From Runella slithyformis DSM 19594 (GTDB lineage Bacteria; Bacteroidota; Bacteroidia; Cytophagales; Spirosomataceae), in the NCBI RefSeq assembly GCF_000218895.1, contig NC_015703.1, positions 178,501-242,500 on the forward strand: a stretch of DNA of 64,000 nucleotides, written 5' to 3'. Below are positions 45,508-54,662 of the stretch, one piece after another (position 1 is the first letter of the stretch; each line of letters opens with the position of its first letter). The notes below the pieces were generated by a model. That model was not told where the DNA came from. It saw nothing but the letters and a program-made list of their open reading frames with translations, and did not search any database. Position numbers and translations under genes: made by a program.

Positions 45508-46212
45508 TCATAGGTATTCTTTCAACAGTTTATCTCTCAGCATGGTCATGCCCACCGTGGCTTTTTCGGGAATGAACGTGACGTATTTCGTACTGCCTGA
45601 CATCTCCGGCGTTTTGGGGTCTACCACAAAAATAGGCACCCTGGGAGGCACATAATACACCAGTCCGGCGGCCGGATACACCACCAGGGAGGTACCGACA
45701 ACGATGAAAATCTCGGCCTGTTCGGCCATTTCTACAGCGGGGACCATCATGGGGACTTCTTCCTGAAACCACACAATATTAGGACGCAGCTGACTGCCCA
45801 ATTCACATTTATCGCCTAATTTGAGCTCCCATCCCTTCACATCATAAACCAACGACGGGTCTTTGGTACTGCGCGATTTATATAATTCGCCGTGTAAATG
45901 AAGGACTTTGGTCGAGCCTGCCTTTTCATGAAGATTATCCACGTTTTGCGTAATAATCTGCACATCGAAGTACTTTTCCAGCTCCGCCAGAATCAGATGC
46001 GCCGCGTTGGGCTGCGCCGTCAGTCCCTGTTTACGGCGTTCATTGTAAAAATCCAATACCAATTGAGGGTTTCGTTGCCAGCCCTGAGGAGTGGCCACAT
46101 CTTCAATGCTGTGTCCTTCCCAGAGCCCATCCGAATCGCGAAATGTTTTAATACCGCTTTCGGCGCTGATTCCCGCGCCCGACAGGACGACTAACTTTTT
46201 TTGGGCTGACAT
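45508..46212 (-). CDS. Sir2-family NAD-dependent deacylase lacking zinc ligands
   Basis: 234 residues. NAD-binding GAGISAESG (12-20), TQNVDNLH (88-95) and catalytic His107 are present. Tyr56 and Arg59 form the YxxR motif that in class III sirtuins favours succinyl- and malonyl-lysine. The zinc tetrad is absent: Cys136 is the only Cys in the protein. Its start lies 65 bases inside the upstream alpha/beta hydrolase gene, so translation is coupled. Removal of acyl groups from lysine is likely but the missing zinc site needs a structural substitute. Confidence 0.87.
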   Translation of the reverse strand: MSAQKKLVVLSGAGISAESGIKTFRDSDGLWEGHSIEDVATPQGWQRNPQLVLDFYNERRKQGLTAQPNAAHLILAELEKYFDVQIITQNVDNLHEKAGSTKVLHLHGELYKSRSTKDPSLVYDVKGWELKLGDKCELGSQLRPNIVWFQEEVPMMVPAVEMAEQAEIFIVVGTSLVVYPAAGLVYYVPPRVPIFVVDPKTPEMSGSTKYVTFIPEKATVGMTMLRDKLLKEYL

Positions 46213-47173
46213 ATGTTTCTTCTACAAAATGTTGCAAAAATGGAGTTACCTGCGCATAAAATGCGGAAGGATTGTCTAACCAAGGAAAATGATGCGCTTT
46301 CTCAACAATACTGATTTTCGCCCCCGGAACCGAATTTTTCCAGTAATTGACCAATCCGGCCAGCTCGTAGCGCTGCCGGGAAAGAATCACCTGTACGGGT
46401 ATATTTCGTTGCTGCAAAACCGTAATACAATCAAATGGGTCGGGAACAAATATATTACTGACTCGGCTTTTAACGCTTATATTTCGTACTTTCTCGTACA
46501 AAAAATCGGCCGCAATCGACTCATGAAGCGTATCGTGTACATAAGTACCTGCCTGGAACTTCATAATTTCTTTGGCGCGTGCCACGGAATCGGTGGGCAT
46601 AATCTGCGTTTGGAGACGGTGCTGCAAGTCCTCAAAACGGCGATTGACTGCTTTCTGAGAAAGCATTGTCGAAAACTCATACTCGTCAAAACTGTCAAAA
46701 TACCCGTTGACCATGGCATTTCTGTTCGTGACCATAGAAGCAGGATTGATCAATACCAATTGAGCCAAATGCCCTCCCGCCTGCGAAGCATACGCACAGG
46801 CAATTTTAGCTCCAAATCCATGCCCAATTACCGACCATTTGGGTATCCTCAATACCATGCGCAGGGCCTCAATATCTGCGACAGCTTTGGCAAAATTGAC
46901 GGTTGAATCATGTATCACCGGAAGTCGGCTTTTACCCGTAGCCCGTGGGTCATAATACACAACACGGTTTGTTTCCGAAAGTTTTTTAATGAGGTCTTTT
47001 AAGTAATCTGACGAATTGCCAACATCACTCACCACCAGCACATGGCTACCGCTCCCGACAATCTTGAAATACAAATTGGCTCCGCTGTTACAAATAGCCC
47101 ACCCTTCACTTTGGGCTTTTGTAAGCAACGAAGTCAATAATAAAAGAAAGGCAAAGAGTAGATTTTTTTTCAT
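46148..47173 (-). CDS. Alpha/beta hydrolase-like protein without nucleophile
   Basis: 341 residues with a signal peptide (about 1-20). The fold is clear: YYDPRATGKS (about 73-82), nucleophile elbow region VIGHGFGAKIA, and the C-terminal KAHHFPW with the expected catalytic His. The elbow reads G-H-Gly119-F-G where Ser, Asp or Cys is expected; the codon is GGA, so this is a real substitution. It may be a non-catalytic relative. The last 65 bases overlap the sirtuin gene. Confidence 0.82.
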   Translation of the reverse strand: MKKNLLFAFLLLLTSLLTKAQSEGWAICNSGANLYFKIVGSGSHVLVVSDVGNSSDYLKDLIKKLSETNRVVYYDPRATGKSRLPVIHDSTVNFAKAVADIEALRMVLRIPKWSVIGHGFGAKIACAYASQAGGHLAQLVLINPASMVTNRNAMVNGYFDSFDEYEFSTMLSQKAVNRRFEDLQHRLQTQIMPTDSVARAKEIMKFQAGTYVHDTLHESIAADFLYEKVRNISVKSRVSNIFVPDPFDCITVLQQRNIPVQVILSRQRYELAGLVNYWKNSVPGAKISIVEKAHHFPWLDNPSAFYAQVTPFLQHFVEETYVSPKKVSRPVGRGNQRRKRY

Positions 47174-47199
47174 TCGGATGCCGAAGTATGATTTAGATG

Positions 47200-47260
47200 A
47201 TCGGTTAACGGTTATTCTTTACCCGGATTCTGAGCTGATAATGGATAACCGTTAACCGAT
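47200..47260. repeat. Perfect 16-base inverted repeat
   Basis: ATCGGTTAACGGTTAT (47200-47215) and ATAACCGTTAACCGAT (47245-47260), a 29-base spacer. It lies between argG and the upstream region of the hydrolase gene. No T-run follows, so it may be regulatory rather than a terminator. Confidence 0.6.
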
Positions 47261-47266
47261 TCCCGC

Positions 47267-48466
47267 TCACTGATTTAACTCACTGATTTTTTGATAAATC
47301 ATCACCTGATTGGACGCTACTTTGGCAAATCCCCGCACATCGTCGCCCGTCCAGGCATTATTCATTTCGCCATAACTGCCAAATACAGGCGACATAAGAT
47401 CATAGCTTGACTCAACTCCTTCCACATAAAAACGGTAAGGTGCCAGGGTAATGTGGACCTTTCCCGTTACGTGCTGCTGGGTATCGGCCAAAAACGTTTC
47501 AATATTACGCATCACCGGCTCCATAAATTGTCCTTTGTGCAGCAGGCTGCCATACCAATTGGAGAGTTGCTCTTTCCAGTACAGTTGCTGCTCGCTCAAC
47601 ACGTGTTTTTCGAGCGTGTGGTGTGCTTTAATAATAACTAAAGGGGCAGCAGCTTCGAAACCTACGCGTCCTTTGATACCAATAATCGTATCCCCAACGT
47701 GAATATCCCGCCCGATTCCAAACGGTGCGGCAATTTCGGCCAATTTTTGGATCGCTTCCACCGGGCTATACGCCGTATCATTGATCCCGACCAACTCTCC
47801 TTTTTCAAATTGCAGCGTCACTCGCTCCGCCTCGTTCTTGCTTACCTGCGTCGGGAAGGCACTTTCGGGCAAATATTTGTCCGAAGTCAGGGTTTCTTTC
47901 CCGCCTACGGAGGTGCCCCAGAGGCCCTTATTGATGGAATAAGCCGCTTTGTGCCATTCCTGATCCACGCCTTTTGATTTCAAATACTCAATTTCTGCCT
48001 CGCGCGACAAACGGAGGTCACGAATCGGTGTGATGATCTCGGCTTCGGGCATAATGATGCGGAAAGCCATATCAAAACGAACCTGATCATTACCGGCTCC
48101 CGTACTCCCGTGGGCAATGGCCTGAGCCCCGATTTCCTTGGCGTATTCAGCCGCCGCAATCGCCTGAAAAATGCGCTCGGCACTGACGGAGAGCGGATAA
48201 GTATTATTTTTGAGGATATTTCCAAACACCAGGTATTTGATACATTGCTGATAATAGTCCTGCGTTTTGGAAATTGTGGCGTGTTTTTTTACCCCCAACG
48301 AATACGCACGGGCTTCAATGGCTTTCAGTTCTTCGTCCGAAAAACCGCCCGTATCCACCAATACGGAATAGATTTCGTACCCTTTGTCTTCCGACAAATA
48401 TTTGACACAGAAAGAGGTATCCAAACCTCCGCTAAATGCTAAAACAACTTTCTTACTTTCAGACAT
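47267..48466 (-). CDS. argG: Argininosuccinate synthase
   Basis: 399 residues. The ATP-binding LAFSGGLDTSFC (about 9-20) and the later STGAGNDQVRF (about 120-130) are canonical. It joins citrulline and aspartate in arginine synthesis. The next gene upstream on the same strand is a GNAT protein, but a terminator lies between them, so argG has its own promoter (48521-48528). Confidence 0.95.
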   Translation of the reverse strand: MSESKKVVLAFSGGLDTSFCVKYLSEDKGYEIYSVLVDTGGFSDEELKAIEARAYSLGVKKHATISKTQDYYQQCIKYLVFGNILKNNTYPLSVSAERIFQAIAAAEYAKEIGAQAIAHGSTGAGNDQVRFDMAFRIIMPEAEIITPIRDLRLSREAEIEYLKSKGVDQEWHKAAYSINKGLWGTSVGGKETLTSDKYLPESAFPTQVSKNEAERVTLQFEKGELVGINDTAYSPVEAIQKLAEIAAPFGIGRDIHVGDTIIGIKGRVGFEAAAPLVIIKAHHTLEKHVLSEQQLYWKEQLSNWYGSLLHKGQFMEPVMRNIETFLADTQQHVTGKVHITLAPYRFYVEGVESSYDLMSPVFGSYGEMNNAWTGDDVRGFAKVASNQVMIYQKISELNQ

Positions 48467-48520
48467 GGATGGTAAATAAAGTTAACGATTAACTTCAAAA
48501 TCAGGGATACTATTTTAGCG

Positions 48521-48528
48521 CAAAGTTA
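48521..48528 (-). promoter_or_regulatory. -7 promoter element of argG
   Basis: TAACTTTG on the minus strand, exact TAnnTTTG match, about 54 bases before the start. Confidence 0.5.
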
Positions 48529-48784
48529 GGAGAATAACGACAAGGTTACTAAAAAAAGTGAGCCGCAGTTCGCGTTTTTACACTGCCCTCAATGAGCGGC
48601 ATGCATCCATTATTGTCGAGTATTGTCGAGAAGCTTCACTATCCCGTGCAGATGGCGGCCGTGTGTTGATACGTCAACAACAGCACGATATACGTTCCGT
48701 TAAGTTCGTACAGGTCTTCCGGCGGAAAATCATCAACTCCGTTCTTCCCCCCCTGATGAATTCAGTGCGATTAATGCGGTAAAA

Positions 48785-48826
48785 AATCAACCCCGCTTAC
48801 CGACAAAGGTCGGTAAGCGGGGTTGA
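48785..48826 (-). terminator. Terminator after GNAT gene
   Basis: Perfect 18-base arms TCAACCCCGCTTACCGAC / GTCGGTAAGCGGGGTTGA with a four-base loop; T-run on the minus strand. Confidence 0.85.
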
Positions 48827-48846
48827 TAAAAACAGGCAGGTGCCGT

Positions 48847-49557
48847 TTAATGCACCAATTCCAATTCTTTGCGACGGTTACGGGCTTTTGCTTCGCGTAT
48901 TTCACGGCGCAGCAGGATCCGCTGCTTAATGCGCATCCAGCGCTCATATAGTTTTGATTCCCTGAGAAAATCCCAGGGAGCTTTTTTCTCGGTTTTCTGT
49001 ACCTGCACCGGGTCATACATCATACCGGTACACAGGCAGTTCTTGCGATTGGTCCGCGTCAGCACGTCATAGTTGACACAGCTTGAGCAGCCTTTCCAAA
49101 ACGCATCATCGGCCGGCAATTCACTGAACGTCACCGGCTCATATCCCAGATCGGAATTGATCTTCATTACTGCCAGACTGGTGGTAATTCCGATAATTTT
49201 GGCATCCGGGTACTTGGTGCGTGAAAGCTCAAACGCTTTGCGTTTGATGGCTTTGGCGATTCCACTTTTACGGTGATCAGGATGAACGATCAATCCTGAA
49301 TTGGCTACAAACTTGCCGTGCTCCCAGGTTTCGATGTAACAAAAACCTACCCATTCCCCAAGCAGTGTCGTCGCAATGATCGCTTTACCTTCCGCCATTT
49401 TTTCCTGAATATACACAGGAGAACGTTTGGCTATTCCGGTTCCGCGTTGCTTAGCACTCTCCTCCATTTCTTTACAAATGGTCTCAGCAAGGTGGAAGTG
49501 TTTGTCTTCGGCTGTTTCTACTATGTACTCGTTGGCTACTATTTCGATGTTTGACAT
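48847..49557 (-). CDS. GNAT acetyltransferase, possible arginine-pathway enzyme
   Basis: About 236 residues from the second ATG (49557). The GNAT core has a VHPDHRKSGIAKAIKRKAFEL acetyl-CoA-binding segment (about residues 90-110). The C-terminal third is unusual, with a Cys cluster (GCSSC, NCLC) that may bind metal. In Bacteroidota a GNAT protein next to argG is a common arrangement and has been proposed to start arginine synthesis by acetylation; I infer that from context only. Here a strong terminator separates it from argG. Confidence 0.8.
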   Translation of the reverse strand: MSNIEIVANEYIVETAEDKHFHLAETICKEMEESAKQRGTGIAKRSPVYIQEKMAEGKAIIATTLLGEWVGFCYIETWEHGKFVANSGLIVHPDHRKSGIAKAIKRKAFELSRTKYPDAKIIGITTSLAVMKINSDLGYEPVTFSELPADDAFWKGCSSCVNYDVLTRTNRKNCLCTGMMYDPVQVQKTEKKAPWDFLRESKLYERWMRIKQRILLRREIREAKARNRRKELELVH

Positions 49558-50071
49558 TGTCATTTATTGGAATTGAATCCTCTGCGGAGACAAATAATCC
49601 GCTTTGGTGTTGATAAATTAAACGATTTTTGGAGTGTTGGAGAGAAACGTTTACCGCATAGGCAAACAAGTATTAGTGTATCCTTTCGGACCTACAAAAA
49701 AATGGCGTAGTGTGCGCGCAGCGAGTATGTGAGAGTGTGTGTGCCACCTTTTGTATTCGGTTTTTGAAAAAAACGTGACAAATATCGGTTAAATTGCATT
49801 TTAAATCCAATAAATAAACGATTTATTTTTTCCATTGGTTTAACTATGCCATTAATGATTGGTAACCAAATTATTAGCCCATTTTAAGGTTGGACTGCCG
49901 GAAAACAATTATACATACAGACTGTTTTCAAAAAAAAAGTTTTAGAGTACAAAGGAGATAGTATGATCGGTATTTTTTGGTGTTATAGATAGAAACCGCC
50001 CGGTAAAATCACATTAGTTTCCCATGCATTTTTACTTTTACTACTGAAATAAAACAAACTTAAGTGTCCTC
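49558..50071. other. AT-rich intergenic region
   Basis: About 510 bases between divergent genes. No gene or strong repeat seen; it should hold both promoters. No exact TAnnTTTG element recognised. Confidence 0.4.
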
Positions 50072-52792
50072 ATGAAAAATCCGTTTTGGAAGAAATCAAT
50101 GTATACAGGCAGTAGTTCGCTATTGATTGTTACATTGCTGAGCAGTGCCGTTTTTGCCCAATCCCCCACCGTTCCGGAAGAGAATCGTTTTACCAAAAAC
50201 GTTTTATTGGAAAAGTTAGACGAACCTACCGAGCTTGTCGTGTTGGAAGATCAGCGGGTGCTGTTTACCGAGCGCAAGGGAAAAGTAAAACTTTACAATC
50301 CTAAAAAGCCCAATACGTACAAATTGGTCGCCAACTTACCCGTCTATACTAAACAGGAGTACGGCCTGATGGGGATCAACGTTGATCCCAATTTCAAAGA
50401 AAACAAATGGGTGTATCTTTATTATTCACCCGTATCTTCGGAAGCCGACACCTCACAGCGATTGGTACGGATGAAATACGATACAGAGCGCGATACCCTG
50501 CTGCCAAGTACGGAGCAGGTATTGCTGCGCGTGCCGGTCAAACGCAATGACTGTTGCCATACGGGCGGCTCCATTGCGTGGGATAAGCAAGGCAATCTGT
50601 ATCTTTCTACGGGTGACGATATCAACCCCTTCGGAAATGATGGGTACGGCCCGTTGGACGGCCGTCCGGGAAGGGCAGGCTGGGACGGGCGCTCTTCTTC
50701 TTCCAACACCAACGATTATCGGGGCAAGATCCTGCGCATCAAACCGCGTCCGGAAGGTGGATATGATATTCCTGCCGGAAATCTTTTTCCCGTAGGTACC
50801 CCCAAAGCTCATCCCGAAATTTACATCATGGGCAACCGTAACCCGTACCGGATCTCCATTGACCAACGCACCGGCTTCCTGTATTGGGGTGAAGTGGGTC
50901 CCGATGCCGGCAATGACAGCGAGACACGCGGCCCGCGCGGGTACGATGAAATCAATCAGGCGCGCAAAGCCGGTTATTTTGGATATCCTTTGTTTGTAGC
51001 CGATAACAAAGCGTACAATAGATATGATATGGGCACCAAAGTGTCGGGCGAGCGCTTTGACCCGATGAAGCCCATCAACGACTCTCCGCACAATACCGGT
51101 CTGGTAGAGTTACCTCCGGCCCAAAAAGCCTTCATTTACTACCCCTATGCCGACTCACCCGAGTTTGGCCCTATCGTGGGCAAAGGCGGCCGGAATGCCA
51201 TGGCGGGGCCGGTGTATTATTACGATGATTATCCTGAAACGGATGTAAAATTCCCCCGTCACTACGATGGTAAATTCTTTGCATATGAATGGATTCGTGA
51301 CTGGATTCACCCCGTTACGATGGACAAAAACGGAAATTTTGTGAGCATGGAGACATTCATGCCCGGCACGAAATTCAATCACCCGATCGACATGCAGTTT
51401 GCCGTTGACGGCTCGCTGTATGTCATGGAATACGGCAATACATGGTTTGCCCAAAATGACGATTCCCGCTTATCGCGCATCACCTACAATGCCGGCAATC
51501 GTAAACCCGTCGCGGCGGCTTCTGTTAACAAAAAAGCAGGTGCCGCACCCATGAAAGCCGTATTTTCTTCCAAAGGATCAATTGATTATGACGGCGATGC
51601 GTTGACTTACGAGTGGACATTCGGGAAAGGGCTTCCTAAAAGCACGCTCCCCAATCCAACGTTTACCTACACCAAACCCGGTACTTATACCGCCACCCTG
51701 AAAGTGACCGATGCCAAAGGCAACACTTCTACAGGAAACGTGGAAGTAAAAGTAGGCAACGAACCACCAAAAGTGGAAGTGGCCGTTGCGGGCAACAAAT
51801 CGTTTTATTGGGAAAATAAACCGGTCAGTTACGAAGTAAAAGTAGCCGATAAAGAAGACGGCACTTTAGCCAACAAAAAGATCAGCCCTGAAGATGTCAC
51901 CGTAACGATTGATTATCTGGAAGGATTTGACAAAACCATTTTAGCGCAGGGACATCAGGCCAATCTAGGATTTGCGACGGGCAAACGCCTGATGGATCTC
52001 TCGGATTGCAAAGCCTGTCATGACATTGACAAAAAATCCATCGGTCCGGCGTATCGTCAGGTAGCTAAAAAATACAAAGGTGAACGTGATATAGAAAGTC
52101 GGCTGGCCGATAAGATCATTCAGGGCGGCGGCGGTGTTTGGGGCGAGCAGGCCATGAGTGCACACCCTCAGATCAAGAAAGACGACGCCAAGGAAATCGT
52201 GCGCTACATCATGTCATTGGGCAACGAGAAAGGTCCCGACAAAAAACCGATCAAAGGGGAGTATGTAACCGCTGCGAAGCAAAAAGAAGGTTCTTATATT
52301 TTTACCGCCAGCTATACCGACCGCGGGAATGCTGACGTGGGTCCGCAAACCGCTACAACTACGGTCGCTTTGCGCCCGGCAAAAGTAAAAGCCGTCCAGA
52401 ACGATGAAGTGAAAAATGCCACTAAGGTAGAATTACCAACCAAAGCGGAAGTGTTGGCCCCCGTCAAAAACGGCAGCTATGCGTTGTACAAAGACATTGA
52501 CCTGACCGATATCAGTACGCTTTCATTCATGGTTTATGCCGATCCAAGCCGTACCGTCGGCGGTAAAATTGAAGTACGATTGGATAGTCCAACAGGTGCT
52601 TTGATCGGTGAAGCGGAAGTGCCGAACAGTAAAATGGGAGTAGTCAATGCCACTATTCGCCGTCCGGATGAAAAAATGCATAATGTATACCTTGTGTTCA
52701 CTACCGGTCAGGCCGTTCCCGAAGATAAAGGATTATTTGGTCTGGAATGGATTCAGTTCAATCCTAACGGAGTGGCCAATACCGGCAAATAA
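50072..52792 (+). CDS. Secreted sugar-dehydrogenase/PKD/cytochrome c/CBM fusion
   Basis: 906 residues. Signal peptide (1-29), then a glucose/sorbosone-dehydrogenase-type propeller (about 38-472), a PKD domain (about 478-562, with YEWTFGKG and YTATLKVTDAKG), a second beta region (about 565-625), a class I cytochrome c domain with heme motif C646-K-A-C649-H650 and likely axial Met695, and a C-terminal carbohydrate-binding-like domain (about 770-900). It should oxidise a sugar or alcohol and pass electrons to its own heme in the periplasm or at the surface. A long Trp/Gly-rich loop (HTGG at 163-166) resembles the PQQ-binding site. Confidence 0.9.
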   Translation: MKNPFWKKSMYTGSSSLLIVTLLSSAVFAQSPTVPEENRFTKNVLLEKLDEPTELVVLEDQRVLFTERKGKVKLYNPKKPNTYKLVANLPVYTKQEYGLMGINVDPNFKENKWVYLYYSPVSSEADTSQRLVRMKYDTERDTLLPSTEQVLLRVPVKRNDCCHTGGSIAWDKQGNLYLSTGDDINPFGNDGYGPLDGRPGRAGWDGRSSSSNTNDYRGKILRIKPRPEGGYDIPAGNLFPVGTPKAHPEIYIMGNRNPYRISIDQRTGFLYWGEVGPDAGNDSETRGPRGYDEINQARKAGYFGYPLFVADNKAYNRYDMGTKVSGERFDPMKPINDSPHNTGLVELPPAQKAFIYYPYADSPEFGPIVGKGGRNAMAGPVYYYDDYPETDVKFPRHYDGKFFAYEWIRDWIHPVTMDKNGNFVSMETFMPGTKFNHPIDMQFAVDGSLYVMEYGNTWFAQNDDSRLSRITYNAGNRKPVAAASVNKKAGAAPMKAVFSSKGSIDYDGDALTYEWTFGKGLPKSTLPNPTFTYTKPGTYTATLKVTDAKGNTSTGNVEVKVGNEPPKVEVAVAGNKSFYWENKPVSYEVKVADKEDGTLANKKISPEDVTVTIDYLEGFDKTILAQGHQANLGFATGKRLMDLSDCKACHDIDKKSIGPAYRQVAKKYKGERDIESRLADKIIQGGGGVWGEQAMSAHPQIKKDDAKEIVRYIMSLGNEKGPDKKPIKGEYVTAAKQKEGSYIFTASYTDRGNADVGPQTATTTVALRPAKVKAVQNDEVKNATKVELPTKAEVLAPVKNGSYALYKDIDLTDISTLSFMVYADPSRTVGGKIEVRLDSPTGALIGEAEVPNSKMGVVNATIRRPDEKMHNVYLVFTTGQAVPEDKGLFGLEWIQFNPNGVANTGK

Positions 52793-52810
52793 CTTTTTTC
52801 TTTCTTACAA

Positions 52811-52848
52811 AACACAAACAGCCGTTTTCGAACGGCTGTTTGTGTTTG
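52811..52848 (+). terminator. Terminator after fusion gene
   Basis: CACAAACAGCCGTT / AACGGCTGTTTGTG hairpin with a TTCG loop. Confidence 0.75.
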
Positions 52849-53092
52849 CAGCAGTTATGATTCATCTACGGCACCTCCGGCACAGTTTTGTTACTTTATT
52901 CAACTATCCTGCGATCCATTTTCAGCACCACCGCTGATAGGTAAGTAGCTCACCGATCACTATATTGCCCGCCGGCCAAGACACGTTTTCCGATACTTGT
53001 TCGTTCTGATAGCTTCGGTTGGTTGAGCAGAACGATGTTAACATCGACTTTTCAGTTCGTTGAGCATTCGGCCCATTTTAAAAACACATTGT

Positions 53093-54574
53093 ATGAAAAC
53101 ATACTTTTTCACCTTTTGCTTTTTTCTCAGTTTAGTCTCAAGTGCGCAAACAGCACATATCGTGCTTAAATTGCCCCAAAACAATGACTTCATTGTCTCT
53201 CTGACTACTGAAAAAATACGCCACATCGAAGCTCCTTCCATTGGCCTGACCGATGTGGAATTTCTGAACATCGGGACAGTTGATGACAGCACCAAACGTT
53301 GGGCAATGACTGAAATGGAACTGAAAGAGCCACAGTTGGTGCGTGTCAATATCACCAACCGACGCCTTGTAATAGGTTACAAAAGTCAGGGCAGTGCCAA
53401 TCGTTTGCTGTTTATCAGCCCCAACGACAGCCTGACCATTATGGTAAATCCTGACAAAACGTTGGCTTTTTCGGGCCGTAATGCCGCTTATCAGGAATAC
53501 CTGCGCGATTATTTTCGGGAAAATATGTACGAATATTTGCCCCAATTTGGGTATAATCCTTCCCAAATCGACAATTCACAGATTCTGGGTAAGGTCGACA
53601 GCCTTCAACGTGCCCGTCAGCAGGGGTTTCAAAAGCTAAAGGGCCAATACCCCGTCAGCGAAGCTTTTGAAACCTATGTGGCAGCGGTGACCAATACCGA
53701 ACCGTACTTATTAAAACTGGTGGTTTCGGACAAAAAAGTTCGCGGAAGTCAGGGAATACAATTGAAGCCGGACCAACGAAAAGAAATTCAGGACCTGACG
53801 CTTCAGAATTTTAAGCTCCTGCCCGATGCCGCTTTGTTGAGTGAAGCTTATCGGAATGAACTGCGCAATTATATTCAGATACCGGTCATCCAAAAATACC
53901 CGTCTGACTCGGCCAAACGATATGTACTTTCGCCCGAGGCGGTCCAACTTGCCTATCAGCTCAGTGACGAAAAACTCAAGGATTATCCCAAACAACGTGA
54001 ATATTTACTGACCCATTGGCTCGACTATTCGATCACCTTCCGCAGTGATATGAAAGCCGCCCGCAATTTGCTGGCTAAATACGAACAAACGTACCCGGCT
54101 TCAGCGCTTAATTCGTATTTCAAGCGCACCATCGCGGCTAAAGAACGCATGGAAGCAGCGCAATCTGCTCCCGAATTTATGCTCAAAGACCGCACCGGAA
54201 AGACCGTAACGTTGTCCAGCCTGCGCGGGAAGCCCGTTTGCATAGCTTTTTGCTTTAATCTCAAACAACACGAGTACATTTTCAAACCGTTGGAAGAAAA
54301 ATACCGTGACCGGCTCACGTTTGTGTATCTGAACGTAACCCCTGCAACGCCTTACGAACTTTGGCAGCCGACCACCGAAAATCGTCCCGGAGTGCTACAT
54401 TTATGGGCTTCTGACAAAGATGCACAAAAGATCAAAGATACGTACGCTTCTACCATGCGCTATCCGTTTGTCTTGATTGACTCTCAGGGGAAAATTGTGG
54501 AACGCTGGATTCCGCAGGAATTCCCCGATAACAAAACTTTGCAGGCAGAATTAAGCGGATTAGTCAGAAAGTAA
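53093..54574 (+). CDS. Thioredoxin-fold protein without CxxC
   Basis: About 493 residues from the ATG at 53093, which opens a signal peptide (MKTYFFTFCFFLSLVSSAQ). A long N-terminal region (about 25-350) is helical and beta mixed, as in DUF4369/TlpA fusions. The C-terminal domain (about 360-490) has the TlpA pattern (APEFMLKDRTGKTVTLSSLRGK), but where the redox WCxxC motif is expected it reads CFNLKQH, so no disulfide centre. It probably does not act as a reductase; a binding or structural role in the periplasm is possible. Confidence 0.82.
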   Translation: MKTYFFTFCFFLSLVSSAQTAHIVLKLPQNNDFIVSLTTEKIRHIEAPSIGLTDVEFLNIGTVDDSTKRWAMTEMELKEPQLVRVNITNRRLVIGYKSQGSANRLLFISPNDSLTIMVNPDKTLAFSGRNAAYQEYLRDYFRENMYEYLPQFGYNPSQIDNSQILGKVDSLQRARQQGFQKLKGQYPVSEAFETYVAAVTNTEPYLLKLVVSDKKVRGSQGIQLKPDQRKEIQDLTLQNFKLLPDAALLSEAYRNELRNYIQIPVIQKYPSDSAKRYVLSPEAVQLAYQLSDEKLKDYPKQREYLLTHWLDYSITFRSDMKAARNLLAKYEQTYPASALNSYFKRTIAAKERMEAAQSAPEFMLKDRTGKTVTLSSLRGKPVCIAFCFNLKQHEYIFKPLEEKYRDRLTFVYLNVTPATPYELWQPTTENRPGVLHLWASDKDAQKIKDTYASTMRYPFVLIDSQGKIVERWIPQEFPDNKTLQAELSGLVRK

Positions 54575-54591
54575 TGAAACGCTAAAAACAC

Positions 54592-54640
54592 ACAGACAAA
54601 AGAAGAGGCGTTATCATAAAACGCCTCTTCTTTTGTCTGT
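54592..54640. terminator. Bidirectional terminator
   Basis: Perfect 21-base arms beginning ACAGACAAAAGAAGAGG and ending CCTCTTCTTTTGTCTGT, seven-base loop, between convergent genes. Confidence 0.85.
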
Positions 54641-54662
54641 ACACGTCAATATTCTTCTTTTC

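Larger units (their letters stand above)
48467..48846. other. argG leader and intergenic region
   Basis: About 380 bases. Holds the argG promoter, the terminator of the GNAT gene and a direct repeat TATTGTCGAG (48611-48630). An open frame at 48558-48782 lacks any family signal and is probably not a gene. Confidence 0.45.

Noticed and set aside
48558..48782. Possible 74-codon gene upstream of argG
   Set aside because: No family signal, unusual composition, lies across a direct repeat and close to a terminator.
50453..51091. Open frame antisense to the sugar dehydrogenase
   Set aside because: Shadow of a well-supported gene; composition of a reverse frame.
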